A stretch of DNA of 64,000 nucleotides from Phoronis australis (taxonomy: Eukaryota; Phoronida; Phoronidae): contig NMRA01000061.1 in NCBI GenBank assembly GCA_002633005.1, positions 773,781-837,780 of the forward strand, given 5' to 3'. The translations under genes and the position numbers were made by a program. The notes below the pieces were generated by a model. That model was not told the origin of the DNA. It did no database searches and saw only the letters and a list, made by a program, of their open reading frames with translations. Each line of letters opens with the position of its first letter. Position 1 is the stretch's first letter. Shown one piece after another: positions 1-14,145 of this stretch.

Positions 1-945
1 AAAAAATCTGCATTTCAGTCTAAAAAACAACCATTTTCAAAACCACACCAGGAGTCACTGAATAAAAATATTAAAAAAGACAGTATGTAATTCACTTCAT
101 GGGATGCAAACAATTACTATCCTAAACTGAAAAGATCAGTCATCCAAGGCTTGAAGAATATTCAAAATAGATACACTGGTTAAGCAATAAACTAGTAACA
201 GCAATAAGGGACACATGTCGCAATAAATACATCCCTAGTTTTATAGGAGTAAAACTAGCATTTCAAGCTCAACAATGCCCATACAACACAAGCAGCTTAC
301 ACATTTCCAAAACCACACAGGCAATACTGGCGTGGTACATGAATGAGGTGCACATACTATGCATTCATACACATGTGAGTAGGACATTCTCACTGACCAC
401 AATGGTCAACAAAGCTGCATGCACAATACTACCCTGCTGGCATCTCAAAGCATTTGATATATATAGAACATTGGAAATGAGTGGAGGGCACACTAACAAA
501 TGCTCTGGTGGGGCCCTTAAATCCAGTAAGGTCATAAGCTGTTGAGCAGAAAAAAACAGCTTTTCAAACAAAATTTCCAAACACAGTACAACACTTTCAA
601 ACATGATTAAGTGCCAAAAATACCGGAATTGATACCTGGGCCCTGTCATTGATCTTTTACAGGAATTGGAACTCAAAATTACGTTTGGAATTTTGTACTC
701 TACTTTTGTGCGAACTTAAGACAGGTGGCTATTATCCTATGTTCCTATTAGGGTTAGTTTACAGTTGATAAACCCAAGAAGAACCCAGTACAATAAACTG
801 GTATGTTATGAAATCCATTCTAGTTACTTCACGAAAAATAAGCAGAGCTTGGAATGAGCAATAACAAAAACAGCGGAGAAATTTCCAGCTGATGTATGAT
901 ACAAAAAAATAGGCTTGGGTGATAGACATTTTTGGATGTAAAATT
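1..945. other. AT-rich region without recognisable gene
   Basis: Short frames are present on both strands, but none resembles a known family, has coding-type composition, or is bounded by convincing splice sites. No repeat shared with the rest of the window was noticed. It ends at a single unresolved base (946) that marks an assembly join. Confidence 0.5.
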
Positions 946-946
946 N

Positions 947-1967
947 GCGATATATATACAAGCATGATTTATTTATTTTTATTTTGTAGTTGCCACTTCT
1001 CATTCTACCTAAGGTGGCCAGATCATACGCTATCAATATCACCAGACGCTTTGCTTCTCACAAGTGCACCTTTGTGTATTTTCTATCATTTTTTGCCATC
1101 GCAATCGCTTTATCAAAGGTTCGCGCACACATGCCGCGGAGTGGATACTTCTTCATCACGTATTCACATCTTCCCGTTCACAATTATATTATTTTGCATA
1201 GTTTGTCAAAATGTTGTTGACAGAAAATATTTATTTTTGGAACAACGTGAACGACGAACTGATAGGAGACTACGTGTATACATGTAACTGCTAGCCCGGA
1301 TTTTAACGTCACCGATACATGAAAACGGAATGCGCAAAGCTACAATTCCCTGCAGCCTCAACAGTGGTGATGTCACCCTCTTAGTTCGTGGAAATCGTAA
1401 CCATGATATGATTTCGAAGTTAGAGCCATCGAAGTCCGTGGGTTTAGGGCATACTGGACCGTGAATTTCGCGTCTGTACTGCAAGGGTCAACACTATGAA
1501 AATGAAATCCCCGGAGTGAGAGCTCTTCGCGGTATATTAACTCACTCACTAATCCATCATCATGAGCGCGTGATAGGAGACCGGTGACTAACTTAAACAA
1601 CGCAAAAAGATGCAGTTTGACGTTACACAAACAAAATCAAGTGCGGGCTAAGACTGTTAAAAATAGCTGCCTTTACAAAATGACTACAGCGTTGTATTGA
1701 CCAGGAAACAACCAATCTAATACATCTTGTTAACGTCACGAGTCAAATTAAAGATCAAATGTAAAGAAAACTTTCACGTTTTTCATCCAAAACTTTTTGC
1801 ATTGTCCATAATCCAATGTTTACTAGTACCGCTTGCCTTCAACCTTCGAATTAGTGGTGTTAGGCAACCGACATGAACTCATGTAACCGAGACAGTAAAA
1901 CTAGGTTAATTTATTTGACACTGTGCTTAGACGAATATGCATCGACACGCAAACTGGCATCACCCTG
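947..1967. repeat. 1,021-bp copy of 5040-6060, probable assembly duplicate
   Basis: This block lies exactly between two unresolved bases (946 and 1968). Line-by-line comparison with 5040-6060 shows no difference that I could find. The sequence belongs to the interior of the family A element that continues to 6305. A perfect kilobase copy, cut at both ends by single-N joins and 4 kb from its source, is best explained as a contig placed twice (or an allelic contig) and not as a biological duplication. The neighbouring family A copies differ from it by several percent, so recent gene conversion is the only biological alternative. Confidence 0.85.
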
Positions 1968-2221
1968 NTTGTTTTCAGAATTTTACGAGGAATTTGTTGA
2001 TGAATCTTTTACATGTCATTGAAAAAGGCGAAAATACAAACGCGCTAGTCATATTTCTTCAGGCAGCCCTTAGCGGCTTCACGGGCAATAAAATGTAATC
2101 GACCGAATAGATTCGTCGACCACAGATCTACCCTGTGGTTTTTCCGCTTGATCCCAGACCGCCCCGAGTTGCTCCAGCAGCCATCTCGGGGCAGTCTCTC
2201 ACGAGGGTTTAGCGTTATGTT

Positions 2222-5200
2222 TACAGTAAATTTGAATAAAAATCAGAATACAACACTAGATATTTTACTACCTCAAGTGTTTTCATGCAGCGGAATGCTC
2301 AACAAGCATCACGCATTTGCGGTCATCCGTTATTGCTCTTGATCATCACTTCATCACGCTGTATATTGCGATTTACCACAGATCATTATTGCTTATTTCT
2401 GTATAATTTCTTAATACATATATGTTGGTAGAGCAATAGAACCCAAGTTTATTTTAAGAACAACATAAACAATGGTTTGAACATAGCGCCGATAACATCT
2501 CAGCCAAATTTGTTCTAAAATTCGGTTCACTGATATCAAAATTCCAAACACATCTAATGAAGTGCAACCAATTCCGATCATTTGTTGTGACGTTTACGCA
2601 ACCTCTTTGGAGAACGTTTGATTGAAGAATATGGGAAACGGAAACTGGCTAAAAGGTGACGCAATAATTCATTGGGTCGAAAGTCGACGCATAAGATCAC
2701 ACCATAACTTTAGCAGCAGAATAATTGTAAAAAACATTTTTTTCAACGCTGGTAAATAATTTAGATTACTCTAGGAAGATTATATTCGGTCAGTTTTTAC
2801 CCCCAATGGCACAAATTTGTATATTTAATTGAGTAAACAGCTTCGCACCAAGGCTAGAGCCTTCCGAGCCCTTTGGCGCAAGAAAACAATACTTGGTGTT
2901 TTGCGTATACTTCAGTGGGTAAAACATTGAAAATAATATTTTTGGGGCAACCTGGTACATGTAATCCTAAAAAAGTAATCTGTGTTTTCACGTAGAGCGT
3001 AAAAACGATTAACCCATTGATTCAAAAAGAACACTCTCGCAAACGAAAACGCACACAATTTTCAGCTATATTAAACTGGTTAAAAAACAACTTCTATAAG
3101 TTTATTGCCTCGGATTCTAGTGATCACCAGGGCAAGTAAAACTCTTAAGGGGGCGCAATTTCAAACCTTTGGCATGAATCGGTGATATTAAAATGGAAAT
3201 AGACCGACTTAAATTCATCAGCAATGTAGACACAACAGTTACAGACCCTCACTGCGTTTGTTAACGTCTTGTGGCAATGATAAAAATAATTTTTTCTACT
3301 ATGATTGATAACAAGTTTTACTCTGATGAGGTATGATGAAATATGAATGTCTAATATGCAGATCGGCAGTTGCAAAAATATTTACTGGGTTTAATGAATC
3401 CGTTTGTTATGAACCACTGTAAAAGTATGATTACTTATTGTACATTCGAAGCACGCCTCATTAGAATAAAAAATACACGTGCTTGTTGATCCTGGGGGTA
3501 CCACTATTACAGGCATGAATGAAGATATATAAATGTTAAGCCATAGAGGATAACAAAGCTTACATAATATCACACTGAGCCATCTACACCAGGCATATAC
3601 AAAGGATACAGTATTTCAAAAGAAGCCTCAACTACTCATTTTTCATAGTACTACTAAATCACGAACTCCTAGATTTATATAAGAAGTTACATGGTACGAT
3701 GCTACACAACCTGCTCTCCCACATTGATGGGAGGCCTAATTTGAAGCATTTAACGACTTATCTTTTCTATGCAAGATTAAAACCAAGCAAAACCTGTGAA
3801 ACTCTCCAGGACTAAAAATAAATATCTCAAAACCAGAAATTTTACTTAAGCAGGAATTAAAGCAATCCAATACCTTGAGATTATTTTCACACAAAAGACC
3901 ACAGAGCAAATAAAGACCACTGGATTCACCACGTCAAGGCTGAAAATTCATCACATCAGCACCTATAATTTATCAAGTGAGGACCAACAATTCTTCACTT
4001 CAGTATCAAAATAAAATACAACCGAAATGAAAATTTAATAAGTCAGGTTCAAAAACTTACCGTGTCAGTAACTTTCACGCCAGAACACCACGTCACCATC
4101 CCCAAGCATGGATCTTTCAAAGTGATAATGTCCGTACTACATGTATAAATATAAACAAGGGCTTTATGTTCAACCTCTCGCCGACAACAGACCTATTATC
4201 TTAGAAATCCGGTTGAGTTTCTTTTGTCTAATCCACGTTTTACAATAGATGCCAAGGTATAGGTACACACTGGATTGTCACCATTGCATAATGGGTGATC
4301 ACGTAGCCTCCGGGCTTGAAAACAACTCCCTCTCCTGGCGTGATAAGTTTTCTGACACAATGAATCATGGTTGCCATTTGTTCTTGATTCTACAGAGATT
4401 TCAATTCCTGAATAGAAAATGTGTGTTCTGGATGTTTTCGCTTCAGCTTTCCATTCAGCTAACTAGTGTACAGCACAGTGTTTTTACTATCCCGTGGCTG
4501 CTCCACTGAAACGAATCACTTCTAGTATAACCTTCCGTAAATGACGTTTGTATTTTGCACATTTCTTCGGGGTAACAGTTTTCCAAGAGCAATATATTCA
4601 TTGGACAAGAATACCAGTCTCAGGTAGTCCTTGAGCTCATGCTCTGAATGTTTTGAAAACGCAACTTTTTCTTTACGCGGATACCGTTTTCTGCCGTGGA
4701 CATCGACTCGCTGAATTCATCAACCAAACATTTATTTATAAAATGCCCTCAAAAGTGTACTTTTTTAAAATACCGAGTTGACCATAGTCGTCAGTTTAGA
4801 AAAGCGAAATGAACAAATTTGTACACAGTGCTCAAAGCACTTTTTGGACATACGGAACCGCCGACGTCTCTGTCTTACAACGCTGCGTGTACTTGGCATT
4901 TCATTTCATGTTGGAAACTTTTTTAAGACTGAGCACCGTTTCAAATATATTATTTTTTCTTACAGCTGAGAACAGAAGAATTAATCTGCGCTTTTAGGAC
5001 TGAAATGGAACCAAATCTCGAGTGGTGACTCATTANGTGGCGATATATATACAAGCATGATTTATTTATTTTTATTTTGTAGTTGCCACTTCTCATTCTA
5101 CCTAAGGTGGCCAGATCATACGCTATCAATATCACCAGACGCTTTGCTTCTCACAAGTGCACCTTTGTGTATTTTCTATCATTTTTTGCCATCGCAATCG

Positions 5201-6305
5201 CTTTATCAAAGGTTCGCGCACACATGCCGCGGAGTGGATACTTCTTCATCACGTATTCACATCTTCCCGTTCACAATTATATTATTTTGCATAGTTTGTC
5301 AAAATGTTGTTGACAGAAAATATTTATTTTTGGAACAACGTGAACGACGAACTGATAGGAGACTACGTGTATACATGTAACTGCTAGCCCGGATTTTAAC
5401 GTCACCGATACATGAAAACGGAATGCGCAAAGCTACAATTCCCTGCAGCCTCAACAGTGGTGATGTCACCCTCTTAGTTCGTGGAAATCGTAACCATGAT
5501 ATGATTTCGAAGTTAGAGCCATCGAAGTCCGTGGGTTTAGGGCATACTGGACCGTGAATTTCGCGTCTGTACTGCAAGGGTCAACACTATGAAAATGAAA
5601 TCCCCGGAGTGAGAGCTCTTCGCGGTATATTAACTCACTCACTAATCCATCATCATGAGCGCGTGATAGGAGACCGGTGACTAACTTAAACAACGCAAAA
5701 AGATGCAGTTTGACGTTACACAAACAAAATCAAGTGCGGGCTAAGACTGTTAAAAATAGCTGCCTTTACAAAATGACTACAGCGTTGTATTGACCAGGAA
5801 ACAACCAATCTAATACATCTTGTTAACGTCACGAGTCAAATTAAAGATCAAATGTAAAGAAAACTTTCACGTTTTTCATCCAAAACTTTTTGCATTGTCC
5901 ATAATCCAATGTTTACTAGTACCGCTTGCCTTCAACCTTCGAATTAGTGGTGTTAGGCAACCGACATGAACTCATGTAACCGAGACAGTAAAACTAGGTT
6001 AATTTATTTGACACTGTGCTTAGACGAATATGCATCGACACGCAAACTGGCATCACCCTGACAACCTATTACCCAACTGCTTCTCCTGCCTAAAAATAGC
6101 AGCCGACCAGCTGGTCGGCTGATGGCCGGTCGGCTGAAGGGTCCGCTGAATAGTCGGCTGGGGAGTCGCCTTATGAGTCGGCACTGCGGGCGGCTGCCGG
6201 TCGGCTAATTTTTAGCCGACCGGTCGGCTAATTTGCCGACCGGTCGACGGCTAGTCGTCAACCAATTTCCGACAGGGCGGACAAAAATTCGTGATGTGTG
6301 CTGTA
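2222..6305 (-). mobile_element. Family A element, 5'-truncated copy
   Basis: From about 2222 the sequence is collinear with 32.87-37.43 kb (the second full copy) and with the reverse complement of 25.47-30.2 kb. The right end is intact: a GC-rich terminal region of about 220 bp (6085-6305) built from nested GCCGACC/GGTCGGC units, ending in GTGATGTGTGCTGTA. The left terminal region and the first 0.5 kb are missing, and about 450 bp corresponding to 33.13-33.59 kb is deleted. A single-N join lies inside at 5036. No transposase, polymerase or integrase is recognisable, so I infer a non-autonomous element. Strand is arbitrary; it has the same orientation as the 32.34 kb copy. Confidence 0.8.
6085..6305. 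repeat. Type-A composite terminal repeat of family A element
   Basis: The stretch is packed with GCCGACC/GGTCGGC in both orientations, including GCCGACCGGTCGGC palindromes and a GCCGACCAGCTGGTCGGC palindrome, so it can fold on itself. The outermost bases, CGTGATGTGTGCTGTA, are the reverse complement of the start at 25470 and 32340. Related termini occur at 25470-25700 and 37205-37433. Confidence 0.8.
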
Positions 6306-9300
6306 TAGTCTATCTCTTCCAAATTTGCGAACATTCAGGCAATGATTCAGGATGCACACCTGGTTAATCGAAAATGAAAACCAGAATTTATTTCAACTTT
6401 CATGCCACTCTATTGTATCGATGCCATCACAGGAGTCTTGTTCTCCTCAGGAAGGTCTCATCATATATATGTTCAAGACAACTTGGAAATTAGAAAGTTC
6501 ACTAGACTTAACAATTTTACTTCATGGAAAGGACTCATGTAAACATGCCTGAGAATAAAACATTGACTATTGTTAATGTTTACTAACCACCCATGAATAA
6601 AGTCAGACACGCCGATCCATTCCTCAATGAATATACCCTTGAACTAACCAATCTGTCTTCACATAACATTGATTCTGCAAATGGAATTTCTCAATAGAAC
6701 GCATCATCTAAGATCATTTTATTCACCGCAAGAACCACTTTACAGCAAACTTTCTGCATCGCTTCTATTTTCACGTCGTTGTGTTTTACTCATCTAAATC
6801 TTAACACTTGAATTGCATTATGTCTCCTAATATGGATGTTAATTGTCAATAACGTGCTTCTCAATCCAGTTGGTGATAAGTCCAAGCATTATTTCGACTA
6901 ACAGTGATGTGCAGCTAACGAGTGACGCTGCTTTGTTCCCAGTAGGTTTGTTCTTCGATTGGCTTGCGAAAACAGAAGAAGAATCTGCAAAGATACTATC
7001 AAATAAGATAAGTACGGTGGGGTAAAGTTGAAGAAACAATGTCAAAGGAAATAGTTTCACTCCGTCGTCATCATAAATTTTCATGATGTTATATTTGTAT
7101 GCAATATCATAGATCTGATTATCTCATTCTTTAAATTTATGAAATATTTGTTCATACATTCACACTGCTACGCAACAACCAGTCTGAAAATCCAGCTGCT
7201 TTCCTACATTAGGTTCCAAAAATCAAGGGATTGGAAAAGGTTAATAGCAAACAACAAGTCACACTAAAAAATGGAGTCCACACTGTTGCGTTTTATTGCT
7301 AAAAACATGTTGAAGAATATTGTCTCGAAATCGCATAGAGATATTGCATGGAAATTTCCAAGTTGTTAACCATTGATTAGTACCCAGCAAAATAACGTTT
7401 AATCAGGTCTCACCTCGAACAATACAACAGACCTTGGTGCATACGGGATTCGGGCTTATATTATTGTGCATACCTGTCTAATGACTCACAGAAGTAAGTA
7501 CAAATGTGTTTGGAAATGAACATCTTGTCGTCTTATTGTTATAGATAACTCTTTTTGCATAGATTTTTAACGGCCTATGTTTATAATTTTGTGGTCATCT
7601 AATTTCAATGCAATGGTGGGATTTGATTTGAAAAAGCCTGAATGCAGTTTTAATGCTCTAAAACAGGAAAAAATACAGACGAACGGTGAACAAGCGGCTA
7701 GTTTTGGGCTTCGTTGAAGTTTCAATTTCTTGGTCATTATCAATGGGTCAAGCTATGTAGCGTCCCCCACTAGCAAATTCAGCCAAAAATCTAACTCAAA
7801 TCCAACAAAAACATTTGGTTATGTTAACATAACTTCAGGATACAATTCATACACGTGCAATTGATAACTGACCCAGGGTACATGGATGTGAGAGATATTT
7901 TGCTTTGGAAGTCTAATTCCAAAGTTTGCCGCCTTCCCTGAAGAGGTAGCCCTGTGTTTCTCTTCGTATTAAAGCGTTTCCAAAAAGTTGAATGAAAGTA
8001 GACCAAGTGCCAGTAAAATATAACTTAAACAGTGAAAACCAAATCACGTCTTAACTTGCACACACACACACATCTATCTGTGTACGCAATTACTTCGCTC
8101 CCTAATGTCGCAGGAATAGCCAGTCTCGGGGCTAGGTTTGGTCTAAGTGTTGAATGCTCTAGACTGTATTATTAAAGGCTAGACTAGATTTTAGCGATAG
8201 GAATACCTTTGTTCGGTTTCATTTCAATTTGATTGATGTGATTATTGATATTCACAGGTTTTAGGGATAGTTGAATAATTAAGCTACCAAATCACCAGAT
8301 TTCGATTTTTTATAAAGTGCACATTCAGTTTTACCACTATAATTCCAAATCAATTATTTGTTTGCCAGTGCTTCCGATGTTTGAACGCTTCAATCCTTTG
8401 GTTATTCGGCCTTTTGTCGTCCGCCAGCGTAACAATATATTTTGCAAAGCTATTATTAAAGTGGATAGTTCGTCTTAGTTACTCATCATTATTATTTTTT
8501 CTGTTTCGTGAAACAACGTCGTCGGGTTAGAGAAGTTGCACAGAATAATTGGAATTGGCTGCAGTTCTTTCCTTTAGAGCGCCCGGACTCAACTTCGCCG
8601 TTTTCTTGGCAAGTGTCTTGCCTGCCAATTTTTTTTGAGCATTGAAGACATCACTCTTCTCCTGCGACAAGCAACCCTTTATCTGTTACAGCAATGTTAT
8701 GCATAATTTTCTACCATTATAGCACACTTTGTGGCTCTGCTACAATTAGCACTGACATAATAGTATTTCTTAATTCCGCCACAGTATGCATATTTGGAAG
8801 TTAGTTTTGTTAGGTGTTCTCCCAAATCAATCCACAACAGTTGTCCATCATAAAATGCCTCAAATTCCTCGACACCATGGACAATTCCGTCAAAACAAAA
8901 CGCACCCTTACCATTCTTAAAAAAAATTCTTATATATGTGCTAATTGCTTCGAAGGACCGGCAGTAACCGTGGCTGGAATGTTGGCAGCTTTGCGACTAA
9001 GTCTACAGCCAACTCCTGTTGAAATAATCCATACATGTACTTCAAAATTCTTGTTTGCAGGTGTTGGTAATTGCCTTCAATGGTTTTCATGAGAAGAGAC
9101 TAGAAATCCGAGTTGTCACACACGCCCACTGGCCTGGTGCTGCCTTACATTTTCACTGGCCACCTTGTTACAGTCGACTTGCGCAATAGCCGAATTAGTG
9201 TCCACATTTGTGGTCAGTGCCGGGTACAGGCGCATGAGACAAGTTGCAGCAGCAAATCCAGTACGAATTCATAAACCCTTTTACACACACAATTAAATGC

Positions 9301-9592
9301 GCAAAACTGCTCCTGTATTTCTTAAACCTTTATTATAATGCTCAAGTTATACAACCAAGGCGTGTTTAAACACAACATTAACCTTGGACAAACGATGGAT
9401 TCCTTGCATCAGGACCTTAGTAAGCGGTGGGAGGGCGCGTGCCACCCCAAAAAGTTGCATACCTCAGGGTCAAACCGTGGCAACCGACAAAGGTGTGGGG
9501 CTGGGGAAAGACAAAAAAAGACTTTGAATACTGATCAGAGAGAACATTGACAACTCGGTATCAGTGTATGGTTTACCATTTGAGGGCCCTGG
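6306..9592. other. 3.3 kb without recognisable gene
   Basis: No frame here resembles a known protein. A short CA-dinucleotide run lies near 8058-8073. Around 8160-8290 there is a diverged inverted relative of 22340-22430, sharing segments such as TTAATTATT and AACTAT(C/T)(C/T)CTAAAAC, which suggests a short dispersed element. The remainder appears to be unique AT-rich DNA. Confidence 0.5.
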
Positions 9593-10740
9593 CCAGGACA
9601 ATTGTTGTTAGGGTCTACGTTTTTGCAGCATAGGTCTTCTAAACGCCCTTAAAATGTGCACTTAATCATTCATACATATATTTCCAAAATTCGAGAAAAA
9701 TTGTAAAGCAAAAATTTTGCGAAGCGTATAAATTCAGTCCAAGTTTTTCAGTGGTCCATAGGCGGTGCACTACAGGGGGATGAGGGGGCTTTATCCCCCA
9801 CTTTTTTTCAGTGCTGCGCCCTCTATTCACCTCCGACATGACACTGCCAACTACTCACGAGGGAAAGTTGAGATTACAAATTCATCAAAAACACAAAACA
9901 TTCGTGCACACCACAGAAGCTGTCTTGTGAGAAATGGCCATGCGTCACTGAACTTAGTTGAAGGCTGAAGGCTGGCTTGCGAAAATTCGATCCGCATCAT
10001 CAGACCACCATATCGCAAAGAAGGACACTAAACGATTACAGTGATATTCATGAATGTCGAGCAGCTCTAAATGCTTTATTGAATTAAAAACTAGACTAAT
10101 GAAATTCAAAAATTTGAAAAGAAGTTCAAGTCATTGGTCATAAATTTGGAAAGATTGTCTTGGCACTGCCTTGATGCTTGTGGTTCCCAGAAGTATTGTG
10201 CAATGAATTTAGGCTCTTCTAAACCGAATCGTTTGCTTGCCTTTCCCGTGCATACTGCAAAAGGCTGGACACGTCGTGACTCAGCAAACGAACCCACGTT
10301 AAAAATAATGTGTAGTCATGCAGTAGACTGCCCGCATAGAATCCGCGCACTGTGATTGACGGGAAAAGAACTTGAACTGCAGGGGTTGAAGTGTGTGCAT
10401 TTTTGGGACACACGTTCATTTTCCCCAGCCGCCCGGCAGAAGCTGGACCAGTGGCCGTGTTTCAACAAGGAATTTTGATACAGCTCTATAGGCTAAGGAT
10501 TTCGGATCATACCTTTACAAAAAATCTTCAGGAAATGACCGTATTAAAATGAACTTTAAGTCCCTTAACTGGGTAAAAAAAAAACACCTTGGAGCCGGAA
10601 CACGGGTATAGGTTCGAGTTAAGCCGCACGTCTCAAATGAATCATAGCGGAGCTGACCTGCGACTAGCATTAGCGGTATCATTTTATAGCTAAAGAGTTA
10701 AGCTTTCAATCACCAGACTTGAGGCACAGCAGACTAGATT
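9593..10740 (+). repeat. Dispersed repeat family B, copy 1
   Basis: About 1.1 kb is alignable with 45722-46800 in the same orientation. It begins at TTGTTGTTAGGGTCT, includes a shared CGCCCGGCAGAAGCTGGACC block, and ends with AAGCCGCACGTCTCAAAT. A further short match (10680-10740 against 47287-47340) shows that copy 2 carries about 430 bp of extra sequence. Frames inside the two copies are not conserved, so it is probably non-coding. Confidence 0.7.
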
Positions 10741-13430
10741 ATACGTATGAGAAAGTCACTCAGCTTCGTAATGAGGCTATGAAATATGTAAAAGGCGCAA
10801 AAATACCTCTATTGCCACAGAGGGGGTCATGGGTCGTGAGTCAAAGAGGTTGTGGGTTCAGGAGGTCGTGGATAGAGAGGTGCGAGGAGTGTGGGAGTCC
10901 AGGGGACTGATGGGTTTTTAGAACAACCCCTAATAATTTTGAAGTATGTCTGACTTTCCATGTTCTTTAACCAACTTGGCTAATACCTCTCAGTGTCTAG
11001 TGCGAGAATAGATTGTATCCTGCTGAGGTTATCTACATGTAAATATTGTCTACAATTGTTAGAGCAGGCACAAGAGAGAATACAGAACTCTCAAGTGCGG
11101 TCAGAATCCTGCAGTGAAACACATTGCCTTCGGCAGTAATCCTCTAAGGTCCACAATTCCTCTCAAAAGATACGACATTGATCTACCAGTTGAAAATAAA
11201 TGAGAAATGATGCTCAATGTGCAGTTTTAATCTAATATAATACAAATGAATATCAATTAATGAATCCACAATAGTAAAAGTATTTATGCAAATCATTACA
11301 TATCCATGATACAGGTTTGCTAGTATTGCTGATTTGATAGCTTTAAACATGCTATTACTAAATTGCTAATTCTTGATGTTTTGGCTTTTAGTTGAGATTG
11401 GTCCACAACTGTTACAATGAACTATAGATGTATAGTAAACTAGAGTGTGTAATGCTCATTCATAGAATAGTTGCACTGAGTTAACTGATCAGTACCATAC
11501 ATGTAGAATGAAAACACTGTGGATATTTTTTTTTTACCGTTGTTGTGAAATATTTTTGACTTGTTTACTGTGCGATTCGAATGCTGAAAAATGTCCCATA
11601 TAGCATTTTCTTGTAGTCGTATTAAACTAGTGAGGACAACACTTAAGTTTGTCCCGAATGTAGCGAAGGTAGGGTAACTCACGCCTGGCTCACGGTGCGC
11701 TCGTACTTCGTTCTCGCCGAACTCACCGTAAGTTCCGGGCACAGTTGCGCTCACGCTCATGTCAGTAGTCACGGTTTATGAAAAGCCTGCCTCTGCTGTC
11801 TATCTCAGCTTACAGTCACGCTTACTGGACGAGTCTTATAATCCAGTGGCGGTACTGTAAGCCATTTTTTCTCAGTACGTGCCCCATAATAATTTATGCT
11901 GAAGTCATCGTCGTTTTGCCAACACTGTTGTTCTCATTCTTACCATCGTCCCAGATTTACTCCTGTTTCGTGGATTTCCTCCTTAACTAAAGACATTTTC
12001 TTTTCTGTTAGCAATGTAAATGTAGACGTTTTTAAATGGGTAGATTTTATCCGTGTGGTTGAATGACTAATAGAACTTTGCAATGGATGAATCCAATATT
12101 AAAAGCTAACAAACAATAATTGCAGGTGGTCTGACACAAGTTGTACTAGACGTGCGCCGGCCATTCAAGTGAGCCCTTAGTAATGACCAGGTACTTTATT
12201 AACGTACAGTGAAAATTGACATTACTCAAAGGTCCAACAGTATGCCCAAGAAGGACATTCAAGACAGAGTCTGAGCTCCAATTCTCCAATTTTACTGAAT
12301 GTGTACTTAGATCAATGACAACTGTGCAAATAGACTGGAATAAATTGTAAATAGATTGGATAAATCTATTGGATGGACATAAAAACGTAATAATATTATT
12401 TATAAGGATCACAAATGCTAGTATCATAACTACAATAACAATGATCATGAAATTATTAAAGGTGAATGCCACCCAAAAACAACCTATTTTGTATCAATTT
12501 AGATCGAGTAGTTCTACTCGACAACGGCACGTTCGGTTGCGTTACCTGACACCTGACGGCAGACAGAGGTGTTGAAATTATCCAATGGCGTAATTGGATT
12601 CACACGCAGTCTGTTCAGCAGTTCACAACACTGGTTACTGGTGTCAGCTCATCGCTTGAATTCATCGTTTAACACCAATAAATCATCAAAATTCGGTGCA
12701 AATCCCTTAAAAATGCACCGAGTTTTCATAAAAACGTGTTGTTTTAATTCGCTGTTACGAATTTACTGGTATTTGGACACACCGTAGCCTACACAGTTCG
12801 GCAGGCCAATTTACCAAGGTCCGTAGCACTGAGGAGTTTGGGGTCTCTTCTGAGATAAATTCGAAGTATTCATCCGAGAAATACAGACAAGAGACTCTAT
12901 ATCTGTGTTGTTATACTTGTGATTTTTTGAGTTCTAAACACACAAAACGCTTGTTATCCCGGCCCGTGGCTCGGAACCCGATCAAGCCGGTCGCGGCCGG
13001 TCTGACTACAAATGTAGTTACCCAGGCCAGTGGCTCGGAACCCCATCAGCCTGTCGCTGCCGCCGGGACTGGCACGAACATAAACCAGCTTGAGCTGTAA
13101 ACTAAACCTTCAGTAACGAAAAGACTATAATACTTAGCCAAAAAAAATAATGTGCACGTAATTATTTACATGTATACGAGTTTGCCACGAAAATGAAAAT
13201 CTACTGACTTGACGGGGGCTGCGATGACGGGTTTCCCTTCCACAGACCGTCAGGGCAAACGTTGTACGGTAACAATGAATTGAACTAGAAAGATTATTGT
13301 CAGGGCGTGACAATAATGGACTCTGCGCGTGCTTATTAAAGGAATTGTTATGGGAAGTTACTGACAGCAACCCGTTTACCGATATGAAAAGGAATTTTTT
13401 AAAATTGTAGAAGAAATAACATTTGATGAC
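10741..13430. other. 2.7 kb without recognisable gene; dispersed repeat family G inside
   Basis: About 11190-11870 resembles 22900-23620. Both hold an AT-rich part followed by a block rich in CTCACG/GCTCACG words, then a CAGTGGCGGTACTGTA segment. The word CTCACGC recurs near 16500-16550 too. At 12959-13000 and 13022-13062 there are two imperfect direct copies of a GC-rich GTGGCTCGGAACCC unit about 64 bp apart. The minus-strand frame 12146-12472 is partly hydrophobic but matches no family I know. Confidence 0.45.
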
Positions 13431-13709
13431 CTTTGCACTAATTGACCCCACCCGGTGCATTATAACCGTCTTGAGGAGCAATATTGCAAAGCCCGTGAAA
13501 AGTGTGTTTAATGCTGAGATTCACAGTTGTCAAACGGTTGACAAATTAGAATACATGGTGAATGAAAAGGACACATTTTCAGAAGAAAAATTCAGCTAAT
13601 CACCCCATGGTTGCACTAAATGACTTTTGCATTTCGAATTGAATTAGACGTACCAATCAGACTTGTGAATTTCAAGTGTCTAGCTCAAAATTCAATAGTT
13701 TTCACTCAA

Positions 13710-13722
13710 TGACCTTTGACCT
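13710..13722 (-). promoter_or_regulatory. DR1-like nuclear-receptor motif 1
   Basis: TGACCTTTGACCT reads AGGTCAAAGGTCA on the minus strand, a perfect direct repeat of AGGTCA with one-base spacing. This is the consensus bound by RXR/HNF4/COUP-TF-type receptors. It sits inside a family C unit. Binding is not shown. Confidence 0.4.
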
Positions 13723-14132
13723 ATTTTCTCTGATTGGATGGCCATATTGCTTAGGTATTTTATTGGCATGTAGGTCAACACCAATGTGCTGGAATTGAAG
13801 AGAATTCTTTGAAAAATGTAGGAGAAATAACATTTTCAAAAGTAGACGAGCTTTGCACTAATTGACCCCATCTAGTTCATTACAAGCCTTTTAGTAGACC
13901 TATTGCCAAGTCCGTAAAACGTATATTCAATGCTGAGAATCACAGTTGTCTAACGGTTGACACTAAAGAATGTTTGGTGAATGGAAAAGACAAATTTTCT
14001 GAAGAAAAATGCACCTAATGACCCCATGGTTGCGCTAAATGTCCTGAAACTTTGTATTTCGAATTGAATTAGACGTACCAATCAGACTTGTGAGTTTGAA
14101 GTGTCTAGGTCAAAGTTTCCGTTTGCACCTGC

Positions 14133-14145
14133 TGACCTTTGACCT
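14133..14145 (-). promoter_or_regulatory. DR1-like nuclear-receptor motif 2
   Basis: Same 13-base perfect DR1 word as at 13710, at the homologous place in the next unit (423 bp on). Confidence 0.4.

Noticed and set aside
10106-10419. Overlapping frames in repeat family B
   Set aside because: Not conserved in the second copy at 46.2-46.6 kb.
12146-12472. 108-codon minus-strand frame with a hydrophobic N-terminus
   Set aside because: No domain, no codon or splice support, and AT-rich sequence readily gives hydrophobic frames.
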